Shown in pieces: positions 24,383 through 33,557 of a stretch of DNA of 64,000 bases; position 1 is the stretch's first letter, and every line of letters begins with the position of its first letter. The translations under genes and the position numbers were made by a program. Source of the stretch: CAYPEL01 sp036479985. GTDB lineage: Bacteria; Pseudomonadota; Gammaproteobacteria; DSM-19610. The stretch covers positions 2,170,001 to 2,234,000 of the forward strand of contig CBDDAF010000003.1 of the NCBI GenBank assembly GCA_965224815.1, in the 5' to 3' direction. The notes beneath the pieces were generated by a model. It made no database searches, was not told the origin of the DNA, and saw nothing but the letters and a program-made list of their open reading frames with translations.

Positions 24383-26380
24383 TCAGGCTTCCGCCTGAGC
24401 CAGATCTGGTTGATCTACATTAGTAGAGTCAGGCGTATCGGTGTCGGCCTGCAGTGGCAGGTCTAATGCTATAGACAGTTCCGAGAGCACTTTGAGGTCA
24501 TTTCTGTTGTCACGGTATTCCGCTTCCAACTCTTTGATGCGGATATCAACAGTATCGCGGGATTCGCTAATCTTTTGCAGGGTTTCATGGCGTTTTTCCA
24601 TGCGCACCTTATGCTCATTAATCTGATTAATCAGTGGGTTCATGACTTCTTTGAGCCAGGTATCAGCATCCTGGTTAGCCTTGTAAAACAAGCTGCGGGT
24701 GTGGCTGACCAGCGTGATGAAAAATTTCTTAATGACAAAACCTTGCTCTGTCATTGTAGTTGCTGGGCTACGTCTGAACGTTTCAGCTTCCTGATAAAGC
24801 CTTTCCAGTTCGGTGCTGTATGAAGATGCATTGAACTGCCGAGGCGTAAGCGCGGGCAGGCCATGGTCTTCATGGAATTTTCGATAGGTTGCCCGGATTA
24901 GCATGCGCGTTTGTTCAGCATGTGATGTAACCTGTTCCATAGTGTCACGAGCACCGTCAAAAAATGTTTCCATGCCACGCTTCATGCCGCCAGTGGTCCA
25001 GCTTTGCTGCATTTCATCGCGGGTTTTGCCAATCAGTTTATCCAGATTTTCTATGCTGAGTGCATTGAGCATGTTACGTGCCTGATTGTGCAGTACGCGA
25101 CGGCTGGACTGGAAGCTTTCAACATTTTTTAAATAGGCGTCTTTTTCTTCCTGGGTTTTACTCACCAGATGCATAATGACATCAGAGTTTTTGCCACGAA
25201 TTGACCTGAGTTCATCCAGCTGTTTCTTGAACTGTATTTCTTTGGATTTCATGCTGCATAAATGCTCATTGAGCATGGCACCGACCTGTGCAACCAGATT
25301 ATCCCTTACAATGGCCTGTCGGCTGGGTAAGATTTCTTCCGTCAGGTAGCGTTCCAGTGCTGGCAAGCCACTTTTTTCAAGCAGTTGATCATCTTTGCGA
25401 ATTTTGCCAAGTAAGCCTTTTTGCGCCGACAGGGCAAATACCTGGTTAACCGGAATTTGTAATTGTTCGGCGGTAGTCTGCCGTTGTGATTCAATAGCGG
25501 CTTTAACTTCGGAGTCGGATTTTAATTCATCCCACAAAGTATCAATTTTGTTCAGAATGATGGTCAGGCCGCTGTCTTTACGCTGGCGTATTGAGCTGAC
25601 GTGATTTTCCCAGATATTAAGATCACTTAGGGTAACGCCTGTATCAGCGCCGAGTAGAAACATAACTGACTGGGCGGCGGGTAGCATATTGATCGTCAGT
25701 TCCGGCTCATTACCCAGCGCATTGAGTCCGGGCGTATCCAGTACGACCAGGCCTTGTTTAAGTAATTCATGTGGGAAACTGATTAATGCGTGCCGCCAGT
25801 GCGGTATCTCAACTTGTTCTGGATGTTTGCCATGCGTTTTGAAATATATATCCTGGTTTTCGTCATACAGGCCAAGTTCCCTGGCTCTTTCCAGTGGGAC
25901 TTGCTTAGTCTTAACGACCTCTAACAGTGCCTTTGTGACCTGCTCGGGTGATTCAGTGTCCAGAACGATCTGAGTCCATTGAATGGGGTCGTGTTTTAAT
26001 TCGGCAATACTTATATCTTGCCTGCGCGATTCGATGGGCAGCAGTCTTATGTAGGATTCATTGGTCTCAGCATCGTAAAACAGCTCGCTTGGACACATGG
26101 TCGTGCGCCCAGCTTCTGAAGCAAGAAGCCGTTGCCCATAATGGGCAAAAAACAGGGCATTGATCAATTCTGTCTTGCCGCGTGAGAATTCTGCAACAAA
26201 TGCGATCGTTAATTTATCTTTTCGTAGTGACTCAATTGCTTCAAACAGGCGTAGTTCCTGTTCCGGTGTCGTAAGCTGGTGATCCTCGAGCCATTCCTGG
26301 AAGCTTGTTATGGTTTGGGCAAGTTCCTCCCGCCATTCCTGGTAAGCGCCGAGTTGCTGATTAAGCGAATCCGTATGCAT
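24383..26380 (-). CDS. Bacterial dynamin-family GTPase
   Basis: The 665-residue protein has a GTPase domain with G1 AEFSRGKT (63-70), a G2 threonine near 93-94, G3 DTPG (215-218) and G4 NKID (277-280). A long helical region (about 350-640) with coiled-coil character follows, as in dynamin-like proteins. There is no obvious membrane-spanning helix, but a moderately hydrophobic patch lies around 540-560. Bacterial dynamin-like proteins remodel or protect membranes and often occur in pairs; this one is single and monocistronic. The role here is unknown. The gap 26381-26644 upstream shows no gene. Confidence 0.88.
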   Translation of the reverse strand: MHTDSLNQQLGAYQEWREELAQTITSFQEWLEDHQLTTPEQELRLFEAIESLRKDKLTIAFVAEFSRGKTELINALFFAHYGQRLLASEAGRTTMCPSELFYDAETNESYIRLLPIESRRQDISIAELKHDPIQWTQIVLDTESPEQVTKALLEVVKTKQVPLERARELGLYDENQDIYFKTHGKHPEQVEIPHWRHALISFPHELLKQGLVVLDTPGLNALGNEPELTINMLPAAQSVMFLLGADTGVTLSDLNIWENHVSSIRQRKDSGLTIILNKIDTLWDELKSDSEVKAAIESQRQTTAEQLQIPVNQVFALSAQKGLLGKIRKDDQLLEKSGLPALERYLTEEILPSRQAIVRDNLVAQVGAMLNEHLCSMKSKEIQFKKQLDELRSIRGKNSDVIMHLVSKTQEEKDAYLKNVESFQSSRRVLHNQARNMLNALSIENLDKLIGKTRDEMQQSWTTGGMKRGMETFFDGARDTMEQVTSHAEQTRMLIRATYRKFHEDHGLPALTPRQFNASSYSTELERLYQEAETFRRSPATTMTEQGFVIKKFFITLVSHTRSLFYKANQDADTWLKEVMNPLINQINEHKVRMEKRHETLQKISESRDTVDIRIKELEAEYRDNRNDLKVLSELSIALDLPLQADTDTPDSTNVDQPDLAQAEA

Positions 26381-26644
26381 TATTTGACCTGTTTTCTCTT
26401 ATTTTTGAGTAAAGTTATCAATATCAAACCCTGAGTCAGGGAGCGAGTTCTGGTGAATTCTAGCGGCACGCCGGGCTGGTGCTTTAGTGGCAGATAACCG
26501 GGATTATCGTTGTAGTACAGGGATTTGCCAGTTTTAACGGCTGGGCATGTAGATTCTTTCCGGGAGCAGCTGGGATGTTCTATACGAATCAGTTTGTTAC
26601 GGCTTGGCGAGATATTTCATTGCTTTTGTCTGGATGTTCGCCAT

Positions 26645-27214
26645 CTACATGTTTGCGAGTTGATGTAAGGGCGGTATCAGCAGCATCTTGGCTATCTGGA
26701 TGCCGATCATTGCGACCATAGGTGACAGATCGAGGCCACCGATGGCGGGGATAAGCTGCCGGCATGGCCGCAGGATGGGTTCTGTCAAGTTGTGAAGAAT
26801 CGAGGTCACCGGGTTATAGCTGCCGGGATTGATCCAGCTAATGATGACCTGGATCAGGATCGCGAACAGGAAAATATTCAGAAATAATTCCAGCAATTCA
26901 CTGAAGGCGCGAATAGCAATAAAAAACGGGGATAATGGCATGCCACGTAATGACAGTATCAACACCAGGGAAATTACCTGCAGAATAAACATGGTGAGTA
27001 TTGTGCTGGTATCAAATTTCCCAACGCTCGGCACGATGCGGCGTAAAGGCACCAGTATTGGATTAGTGATTTTGACCAGGAACTGGCTGACTGGATTGTA
27101 AAAATCTGCACGCACCTGGGCCAATAGAAAGCGTAGCATGAATGCTAATATATACAGGCCAAACAGTGTTTCAATAAGAAAAGTTAGTGGGTTGGATAGA
27201 TAGCTACTGCCCAT
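26645..27214 (-). CDS. yggT: YggT family integral membrane protein
   Basis: The 189-residue protein contains two YggT repeats, each with a pair of helices and the motif NPxxxxxxxxTxPILxPxRxxxP: NPILVPLRRIVP in the first half, EPILRPCRQLIP in the second. The family is widespread, and its proposed roles in osmotic protection or cell division are not firmly established. Its start overlaps the proC stop by one base, a linkage conserved from Pseudomonas to E. coli relatives. Confidence 0.93.
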   Translation of the reverse strand: MGSSYLSNPLTFLIETLFGLYILAFMLRFLLAQVRADFYNPVSQFLVKITNPILVPLRRIVPSVGKFDTSTILTMFILQVISLVLILSLRGMPLSPFFIAIRAFSELLELFLNIFLFAILIQVIISWINPGSYNPVTSILHNLTEPILRPCRQLIPAIGGLDLSPMVAMIGIQIAKMLLIPPLHQLANM

Positions 27215-28041
27215 TATTCAGCTCCAAATTGCTCTGCCAATTGTTTCGATCGGTTGCTGGCAGACTTGAGGGCATCAGCAAACAGGCCGCGTAGATTGCC
27301 TGCTTCCAGTACCTGTAATGCACTTTCTGTCGTGCCGCCTGGTGAGGTCACTCGTTGCCTCAGGACACTGGCCTCATGCTGGCTTTCCAGAGCCATTTTA
27401 GCAGCACCAAAAGCGGTTTGTAGTGCCAGCAGGCGGGCTTTTTCAGGTGGCAGACCCAATTCACAACCAGCTGATTGCAGGGCTTCAATGACCAGGAAAA
27501 TATAGGCCGGGCCACTACCGGATAGGGCAGTGACAGCATCCATCAGGGTTTCATCGTCGACCCAAAGTGTCAGGCCTACGGCCCGAAGAATAGATTCAGC
27601 GAGGTCGCGTTGTTGTTCATCAACGTAGGTGTTGGCATAGAGTGCAGTCGCACCACTCTGCACTATGGCAGGGGTATTCGGCATGCAACGAACCAGGGCT
27701 GTTTTATCACCCAGCCAGCGGTATAAATCTGCTTCCTTAATGCCCGCCGCAATAGACACGATGAGTGGTTTCTGTTGTTGCACAATAGCAGCAATATCAC
27801 TTGTGACGGCGTGCATGATCTGGGGTTTGACGGCCAGTATGACGACCTCACTATCTGATATAGCTGCCGAGTTTTCAGCGAAGTTTTGCAGGCCGGAAAA
27901 CTGTTGGGTCCATTGCAGTTGTTCGGGGTTTGGATCGGCAACCCGGATAGCCGCAGGGTTCCATCCATCGGCGATCAATCCACCGATCAGACTGCGAGCC
28001 ATGTTGCCTGCGCCGATAAAAGTTAGCTTGGTTTGATTCAT
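27214..28041 (-). CDS. proC: Pyrroline-5-carboxylate reductase
   Basis: The 275-residue enzyme reduces pyrroline-5-carboxylate to proline with NAD(P)H. The dinucleotide-binding motif GAGNMARSLIGG is at residues 10-21, the VKPQ motif follows, and the C-terminal catalytic segment ALSGSGPAYIF and VTSPGGTTESAL is intact. It is the first gene of proC-yggT and is divergent from pilT. The PLP-binding gene yggS, which usually lies between pilT and proC, is missing. Confidence 0.96.
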   Translation of the reverse strand: MNQTKLTFIGAGNMARSLIGGLIADGWNPAAIRVADPNPEQLQWTQQFSGLQNFAENSAAISDSEVVILAVKPQIMHAVTSDIAAIVQQQKPLIVSIAAGIKEADLYRWLGDKTALVRCMPNTPAIVQSGATALYANTYVDEQQRDLAESILRAVGLTLWVDDETLMDAVTALSGSGPAYIFLVIEALQSAGCELGLPPEKARLLALQTAFGAAKMALESQHEASVLRQRVTSPGGTTESALQVLEAGNLRGLFADALKSASNRSKQLAEQFGAE

Positions 28042-28230
28042 AAGCGCGACAATACCGTTCTAGCCAAGTTCTGACAAGCGAGAGAGATTCTTGTTTTAAA
28101 AGTGAAAATAAAGATCCGATATAGGGTCTTCCAAAGCCGTTATACTGTAGTTCAGAAACAGCTGATTACTTCAAGTTATAGTGGCAGCAGTCGATATGGA
28201 CATCAAATTATGCTCTGAATGGAGACCTGC

Positions 28231-29268
28231 ATGGATATCGCTGAACTATTAGCCTTCGGCGTCAAGAACAACGCCTCTGATTTACACCTGTCAGCTGGAA
28301 TGCCACCAATGATCCGCGTTGACGGTGATATTCGCCGCGTTAATGTGCCTGCACTGGATCACAAGACCGTGCACAGCCTCATATATGACATTATGAACGA
28401 CAAGCAGCGCAAGGACTATGAAGAGTTCCTTGAAACTGACTTTTCGTTCGAAATTCCAAATCTGGCGCGCTTTCGTGTTAACGCCTTTAATCATAACCGC
28501 GGTGCCGGTGGTGTGTTTCGTACTATTCCATCGACTATTCTGAGTCTGGAAGAACTGGGCGCGCCAGCCAGTTTTGCCGAGATTTCTGATCAAGCTCGCG
28601 GCATCGTACTGGTGACCGGGCCAACCGGTTCAGGTAAATCCACCACGCTGGCGGCGATGATGGACTATGTGAATAATACGCGTTTTGAACATATTCTCAC
28701 CGTTGAGGATCCGATCGAATTTGTACACGAAAGTAAGAAGTGCCTGGTTAACCAGCGCGAAGTGCATCGTGATACACACGGGTTTAATGAGGCATTAAGG
28801 TCAGCGTTACGTGAAGATCCGGATATCATCCTGGTCGGCGAATTGCGTGACCTGGAAACTATCCGCCTGGCTTTGACTGCGGCTGAGACCGGTCACCTTG
28901 TTTTCGGTACCCTGCACACCAGTTCTGCAGCCAAAACCATCGACCGTATCATCGACGTGTTCCCCGCAGCTGAAAAGACCATGGTGCGATCCATGTTGTC
29001 TGAGTCACTGCGTGCCGTTATATCCCAAACACTGTTAAAGAAGAACGGTGGCGGTCGTATCGCAGCACACGAAATTATGATTGGCACACCAGCGATTCGT
29101 AACCTGATCCGCGAAGACAAGGTCGCTCAGATGTATTCAGCAATCCAGACCGGGCAATCAGTGGGTATGCAGACGCTGGATCAAAATTTATTGGAAATGG
29201 TACAGCGTGGTCAGATTAGTAAGAAGGACGCGCGTTCCAAAGCAGCCAATAAAGAATCATTTCGTTAG
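28231..29268 (+). CDS. pilT: Type IV pilus retraction ATPase PilT
   Basis: The ATG at 28231, preceded by GGAG at six bases, gives 345 residues starting MDIAELLAFGVKNNASDLHL, closely like Pseudomonas PilT (344). The hexameric ATPase has Walker A GPTGSGKST (130-138), the Asp and His boxes around FVHESKKCLVNQREVHRDT, Walker B IILVGELRD, and the C-terminal AIRNLIRE motif needed for retraction. It powers pilus disassembly at the inner membrane, and so twitching. pilU follows after 16 bp. Confidence 0.97.
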   Translation: MDIAELLAFGVKNNASDLHLSAGMPPMIRVDGDIRRVNVPALDHKTVHSLIYDIMNDKQRKDYEEFLETDFSFEIPNLARFRVNAFNHNRGAGGVFRTIPSTILSLEELGAPASFAEISDQARGIVLVTGPTGSGKSTTLAAMMDYVNNTRFEHILTVEDPIEFVHESKKCLVNQREVHRDTHGFNEALRSALREDPDIILVGELRDLETIRLALTAAETGHLVFGTLHTSSAAKTIDRIIDVFPAAEKTMVRSMLSESLRAVISQTLLKKNGGGRIAAHEIMIGTPAIRNLIREDKVAQMYSAIQTGQSVGMQTLDQNLLEMVQRGQISKKDARSKAANKESFR

Positions 29269-29284
29269 ACATTAAGGCAGACTC

Positions 29285-30403
29285 ATGGATTTTAATTCCT
29301 TACTCAAACTTCTAGTTCACAAAGGTGGCTCTGACCTGTTTATTACAGCGGGTATGCCGCCTAGTATGAAAGTCAACGGCCGTATCCAGCCAGTATCGCA
29401 GTCTACGCTGACTCCTGAACAGGCACGTGATGTCGTGATTAGTATCATGAGTGCTGATCAGCGCAAGGATTTTGAAGCTAATCATGAATGTAATTTCGCG
29501 ATAAGCGCAACCGGAGTCGGGCGTTTCCGTGTCAGTGCATTTTATCAGCGTAACCACTGTGGCATGGTGTTACGGCGTATTGAAACCCATATACCCACCA
29601 TAGAAGATCTAAAATTGCCACCGATTGTCAAGAATCTGGCCATGACTAAACGTGGTCTGATTATTTTTGTCGGCGCAACGGGTACCGGTAAGTCAACCTC
29701 GCTGGCATCCATGATCAGCTACCGAAATCAGAACAGTACGGGTCATATCATTACTATTGAAGATCCGATTGAATATATACACAATCACGGCGGCTGCATT
29801 ATTACGCAACGTGAAGTGGGTATTGATACAGATTCATTTGCTGTGGCATTGAAGAATACTTTGCGGCAGGCACCCGATGTGATTCTGATTGGCGAAATAC
29901 GTACTCGTGAAACCATGGATCATGCTATCGCATTTGCTGAAACCGGGCATCTGTGTTTAGCAACATTGCATGCTAATAATGCCAACCAGGCAATGGATCG
30001 TATTATTAACTTCTTCCCGGAAGATCGTCGCGACCAGTTGTTGATGGATTTATCCCTCAACCTGAAAGCAATTCTTGCCCAGCAATTACTGCCTTCACCC
30101 GATGGTAAGAGCCGGCGTGCAGCGGTAGAGATTTTAATTAATACACCGCTGGCGTCAGACCTTATTCGTAAGGGTGAAGTCCACGAATTGAAACAGCTCA
30201 TGAAACGGTCTACCCAGCAGGGTATGAAGACTTTTGACCAGGCCTTGTATGAACTTTACAAAGCCAATGAAATCACTTACGACGATGCGATTCATTATGC
30301 TGATTCAGAAAATGAAATCCGCTTGATGGTTAAACTTAAAGACACCGATATCACTAAATCCACAGCAATGGATGATGTGACTCTGGTAGAGACACCTGAT
30401 TAA
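29285..30403 (+). CDS. pilU: Type IV pilus retraction ATPase PilU
   Basis: This 372-residue PilT paralogue carries Walker A GATGTGKST, the Asp/His boxes around EYIHNHGGCIITQREVGIDT, and Walker B VILIGEIRTRET. The PilU C-terminus follows the core with LIRKGEVHELKQLM and an extra charged tail. PilU assists PilT-dependent retraction and surface motility. The last four bases overlap the convergent pyrK stop. Confidence 0.96.
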   Translation: MDFNSLLKLLVHKGGSDLFITAGMPPSMKVNGRIQPVSQSTLTPEQARDVVISIMSADQRKDFEANHECNFAISATGVGRFRVSAFYQRNHCGMVLRRIETHIPTIEDLKLPPIVKNLAMTKRGLIIFVGATGTGKSTSLASMISYRNQNSTGHIITIEDPIEYIHNHGGCIITQREVGIDTDSFAVALKNTLRQAPDVILIGEIRTRETMDHAIAFAETGHLCLATLHANNANQAMDRIINFFPEDRRDQLLMDLSLNLKAILAQQLLPSPDGKSRRAAVEILINTPLASDLIRKGEVHELKQLMKRSTQQGMKTFDQALYELYKANEITYDDAIHYADSENEIRLMVKLKDTDITKSTAMDDVTLVETPD

Positions 30404-31284
30404 GCAGGCAAATTTGTAAATACTGTTTTGGCTTCAAAAACGGGCCCGTCGACGCACACACGTTGCATGGCGGGCCCGTTTTCCGTTTCAACTTTCACTA
30501 CACAACCTGCACAACCGCCTACGGCGCAAGCCATGTATTCTTCCAATGATATCTGGCAGGGTAGATCAAATTCACTCGCCAGTGCCGCGCAGGCGGCTAA
30601 CATGGCGTGTGGGCCACAGGCATAGACAGAAATTTCGTTACGCTGTGTTTCATCGAGTGAGCCAATCCAATGGCGGGCAAGGTCGGTAATGTAACCGTCA
30701 TAACAGCCGGGAAAATTCTGCAAGCTGGCGAGTCGACTGGGTATTTTCCAGTCTTCCATCAGGGGCATGGCAGCAATGGTGCCGTCAGGTAGGCCAGGTA
30801 CAATGATTGTTGAAGGTTGCGTAGTAAATGGGAACGGGACTTCTGAACCCATTAATACCAGTGGTTGGTAATCCCCGGCATTTCGCAATTCTTCGGCCAG
30901 AAAAACCATGGGCGGAATACCCACGCCACCTCCAAGCAACAAGGCGCGTGGCCGTTGTGGATCGAAACTGAAGGGCACCCCAATAGGGCCGAGTATGCTC
31001 AACTGTTCATCCGGTTTGCGTTGTGAAAGCAGGCGGGTTCCTTTACCAATGGCTTTATACAAAAAGTCTACCCAGCCAGCCGCCGAGTTTACACGCATTA
31101 TCGATAATGGTCGGCGCATCGGTAATGCAGGGTCGCATTGCAAATGAGCAAACTGGCCAGCACGGGCATAGGATGCGCAATCAGGGGCATGCACACGCAG
31201 GATATACTGGTCGCCGGAAAAAGCTTCATGACTGATAATGCGTGCCTGTTCCAGGTAGATGGAATCACGCTGTGATGGTTTCAT
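30400..31284 (-). CDS. pyrK: Dihydroorotate dehydrogenase electron transfer subunit-like protein (PyrK)
   Basis: The 294-residue protein has a ferredoxin-reductase-like FAD domain (RRPLSIMRV binds the flavin), a nucleotide domain with LLLGGGVGIPPM, and a C-terminal 2Fe-2S site: three cysteines in ACAVGGCAGC and one in MQRVCVDGP. This is the PyrK arrangement, which passes electrons from a class 1B PyrD to NAD. Many Gammaproteobacteria use a quinone-linked PyrD instead, so its partner is not clear from the window. It ends the pyr operon and overlaps pyrC' by four bases. Confidence 0.88.
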   Translation of the reverse strand: MKPSQRDSIYLEQARIISHEAFSGDQYILRVHAPDCASYARAGQFAHLQCDPALPMRRPLSIMRVNSAAGWVDFLYKAIGKGTRLLSQRKPDEQLSILGPIGVPFSFDPQRPRALLLGGGVGIPPMVFLAEELRNAGDYQPLVLMGSEVPFPFTTQPSTIIVPGLPDGTIAAMPLMEDWKIPSRLASLQNFPGCYDGYITDLARHWIGSLDETQRNEISVYACGPHAMLAACAALASEFDLPCQISLEEYMACAVGGCAGCVVKVETENGPAMQRVCVDGPVFEAKTVFTNLPA

Positions 31285-32582
31285 GCTTTTTCAGAGGCTG
31301 TGTAAATAAGCTTGCCATCACGCAGGGTGTAGCGAACCCGGCCGGTCATTTCCCAGTCGAGGAAGGGTGTGTTTTTGCCCCGGCTATTTATGTTGTCCTG
31401 GTTAAGTTGCCAGGTTTCTTTAGGATCAAAAATACAAATGTCTGCGGTCGCACCTTGTGCCAACTGACCGTATGGAATATTCAGGATGGATGCAGGCCCA
31501 CAGGTTAACCGGGCAACCAGATCTGGTAGTTGCATACACTGTTCATCAACCAGACGCAGTGCCAGTGGTAACAGACTGTCGAGACCTGAAATACCCGGTT
31601 CGGTGGCCGGGAAAGGGGCTAATTTTGCATCCGGTTCGTGCGGTTGGTGATCAGAGCATAGTGCTGATAAGTCAGCGTCAGCCAGTCCAGTTCGAAGTCC
31701 ATCCCGGTCTGTCTGGCTGCGCAAAGGTGGTATCAGGTGATAGTTCGGGTCAAAGCCACCGGCATCAAGGTCAGTCAGAAACAGATAGGGTATTGCCGTA
31801 TCCGCAGTAATGGGTGCGCCATTGTAATGTGCACGGGCTACCATTCGGACAGCCCGTTGGGTAGTCAGACGGCAAAAGTGCGCACGTGCACCGGTTTGTT
31901 CGATCAGCGCCAGATCTCGGGCAACGGCAACCGTTTCAGCCGCTTCAGGAATGCCGGGTAAACCCAACCGGGTAGATATTTGGCCTTCATGGATACAGCC
32001 TTTGTCAGCCAATGCATGATCATTAGGGCAAAGAAATACGGTCAAGCCGAAAGTCGCCGCGTATTCAAAGGTGCGGCGCGCCACCAGCGTTGAAACCAGG
32101 GGATTTCCAGCATTGCTGACTCCCACACACCCAGCCGTTTTCAGTGCGGCCATTTCGCTGAGGTGTTTGCCGTCCAGGTCACGTGTTAATGCTCCAAGAG
32201 ACAAGATGCGGGCAGCACCGGCCAGTTTTGAACGATGTCGGATCAATTCAATGACTGCGGGTGTGTCTATGACTGGATTAGTGTCGGGCGGACAGACCAG
32301 TGTGGTGATCCCTGCAGCGGCAGCAGCCCGGCATTCACTGTCTATGGTTGCCTTGTGTTCATGGCCAGGCTCTCGGGTGCGCGCACACAGATCGATCAAA
32401 CCGGGTATGACAATCAGCCCAGTGGCATCAATGGTCTGGTCAATTCGAAAATCATCAGGTGCGCTAGCGATTCCGGCTACCCGGCCATCGGCAATAAACA
32501 GATCAGTTTGCTGGTCGATGTTATTGGCCGGATCTATTAGCCGACCGCCCTGTATTTTAATCTTGACGTTACGCTCGGCCAT
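31281..32582 (-). CDS. pyrC': Dihydroorotase-like protein PyrC' (pseudo-dihydroorotase of the ATCase complex)
   Basis: The 433-residue protein has the amidohydrolase fold of class I dihydroorotase. At the metal site, where active enzymes have DxHxHxR, it reads DLCARTR (64-70), with Cys66 and Arg68 replacing both zinc histidines. DHQPH is kept later. This matches PyrC' (PyrX) of Pseudomonas, which has no activity but is required to assemble aspartate carbamoyltransferase. It starts three bases after pyrB. A functional dihydroorotase should be encoded elsewhere. Confidence 0.92.
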   Translation of the reverse strand: MAERNVKIKIQGGRLIDPANNIDQQTDLFIADGRVAGIASAPDDFRIDQTIDATGLIVIPGLIDLCARTREPGHEHKATIDSECRAAAAAGITTLVCPPDTNPVIDTPAVIELIRHRSKLAGAARILSLGALTRDLDGKHLSEMAALKTAGCVGVSNAGNPLVSTLVARRTFEYAATFGLTVFLCPNDHALADKGCIHEGQISTRLGLPGIPEAAETVAVARDLALIEQTGARAHFCRLTTQRAVRMVARAHYNGAPITADTAIPYLFLTDLDAGGFDPNYHLIPPLRSQTDRDGLRTGLADADLSALCSDHQPHEPDAKLAPFPATEPGISGLDSLLPLALRLVDEQCMQLPDLVARLTCGPASILNIPYGQLAQGATADICIFDPKETWQLNQDNINSRGKNTPFLDWEMTGRVRYTLRDGKLIYTASEKA

Positions 32583-32585
32583 GAT

Positions 32586-33557
32586 TTAACTCGTCACACT
32601 ACTTTGTTGCATAGCCATGGACATCACTGCCATTCGGACAGCAATACCATAAGTCACCTGCTGGAGAATGACCGAGCGCGGGCCATCAGCAACCTGAGAA
32701 TCCATTTCCACTCCCCGGTTGATTGGTCCTGGATGCATGACGGTTACATCAGGTTTGGCGACAGACAGTTTTTCTTCAGTCAGACCGAACAAATTAAAGT
32801 ATTCGTGCTCACTCGGTAATAAGGCGCCTCGCATGCGTTCATTTTGCAGGCGTAGCATGATAATGACGTCGGCATCCCGAATACCATCGCGTAAGTTGTG
32901 GTGTACCTGAACGCCCAGTGATTCAGCGCCGATAGGTAGCAAGGTTTTTGGGGCCACGACACGCACTTCACCCGTATTGAGCATATTCAGGGCGTGAATC
33001 TGGGAGCGCGCCACGCGTGAATGGAGAATGTCTCCAACGATGGCGACACTCAAGCGGCCGAAATCATCGCCCTTTTCGCGCCGGATGGTAAACATGTCCA
33101 GCATGGCCTGGGTCGGATGGGAGTGACGTCCATCACCAGCATTTATTACACTGACATGGGGTTGCACATGGCGGGCAATAAAATGTGCAGTGCCACTTTC
33201 GGTATGACGTGCCACAAACATGTCCACATGCATGGCTTCAAGGTTGCGCAGGGTATCAAGCAGGGTTTCGCCCTTGGCGGCACTTGAATCGTCAACATTG
33301 ATATTGAGCACATCAGCGGATAAACGCTTGGCGGCTAATTCAAAAGTAGTGCGGGTGCGGGTACTGGCTTCAAAGAACAGGTTGACGATAGTTTTACCGC
33401 GTAATAACGGTACTTTTTTTACAGATTGTTGGGTGACACCCGCAAAGGATTCAGCGGTATCCAGGATTTCCTTGAGCAGACCATGATTCAAACCCTCTAT
33501 AGATAGAAAATGACGCAATCGACCATCATCACGAATTTGCAGGTTGACCTGGCTCAT
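32586..33557 (-). CDS. pyrB: Aspartate carbamoyltransferase catalytic subunit
   Basis: The 323-residue enzyme joins carbamoyl phosphate and aspartate, the first committed pyrimidine step. The carbamoyl-phosphate site STRTRT is at 65-70, and SHPTQAMLDMFT and HPGPINRGVE are intact. The N-terminal extension relative to E. coli PyrB is typical of the large ATCases that associate with PyrC'. It overlaps pyrR by four bases and lies three bases before pyrC'. No pyrI regulatory subunit is present, as expected for this ATCase class. Confidence 0.97.
   Translation of the reverse strand: MSQVNLQIRDDGRLRHFLSIEGLNHGLLKEILDTAESFAGVTQQSVKKVPLLRGKTIVNLFFEASTRTRTTFELAAKRLSADVLNINVDDSSAAKGETLLDTLRNLEAMHVDMFVARHTESGTAHFIARHVQPHVSVINAGDGRHSHPTQAMLDMFTIRREKGDDFGRLSVAIVGDILHSRVARSQIHALNMLNTGEVRVVAPKTLLPIGAESLGVQVHHNLRDGIRDADVIIMLRLQNERMRGALLPSEHEYFNLFGLTEEKLSVAKPDVTVMHPGPINRGVEMDSQVADGPRSVILQQVTYGIAVRMAVMSMAMQQSSVTS

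Noticed and set aside
26381..26644. Possible small gene or RNA between yggT and the dynamin-like gene
   Set aside because: No open frame with a start signal and no strong hairpin or terminator was found.
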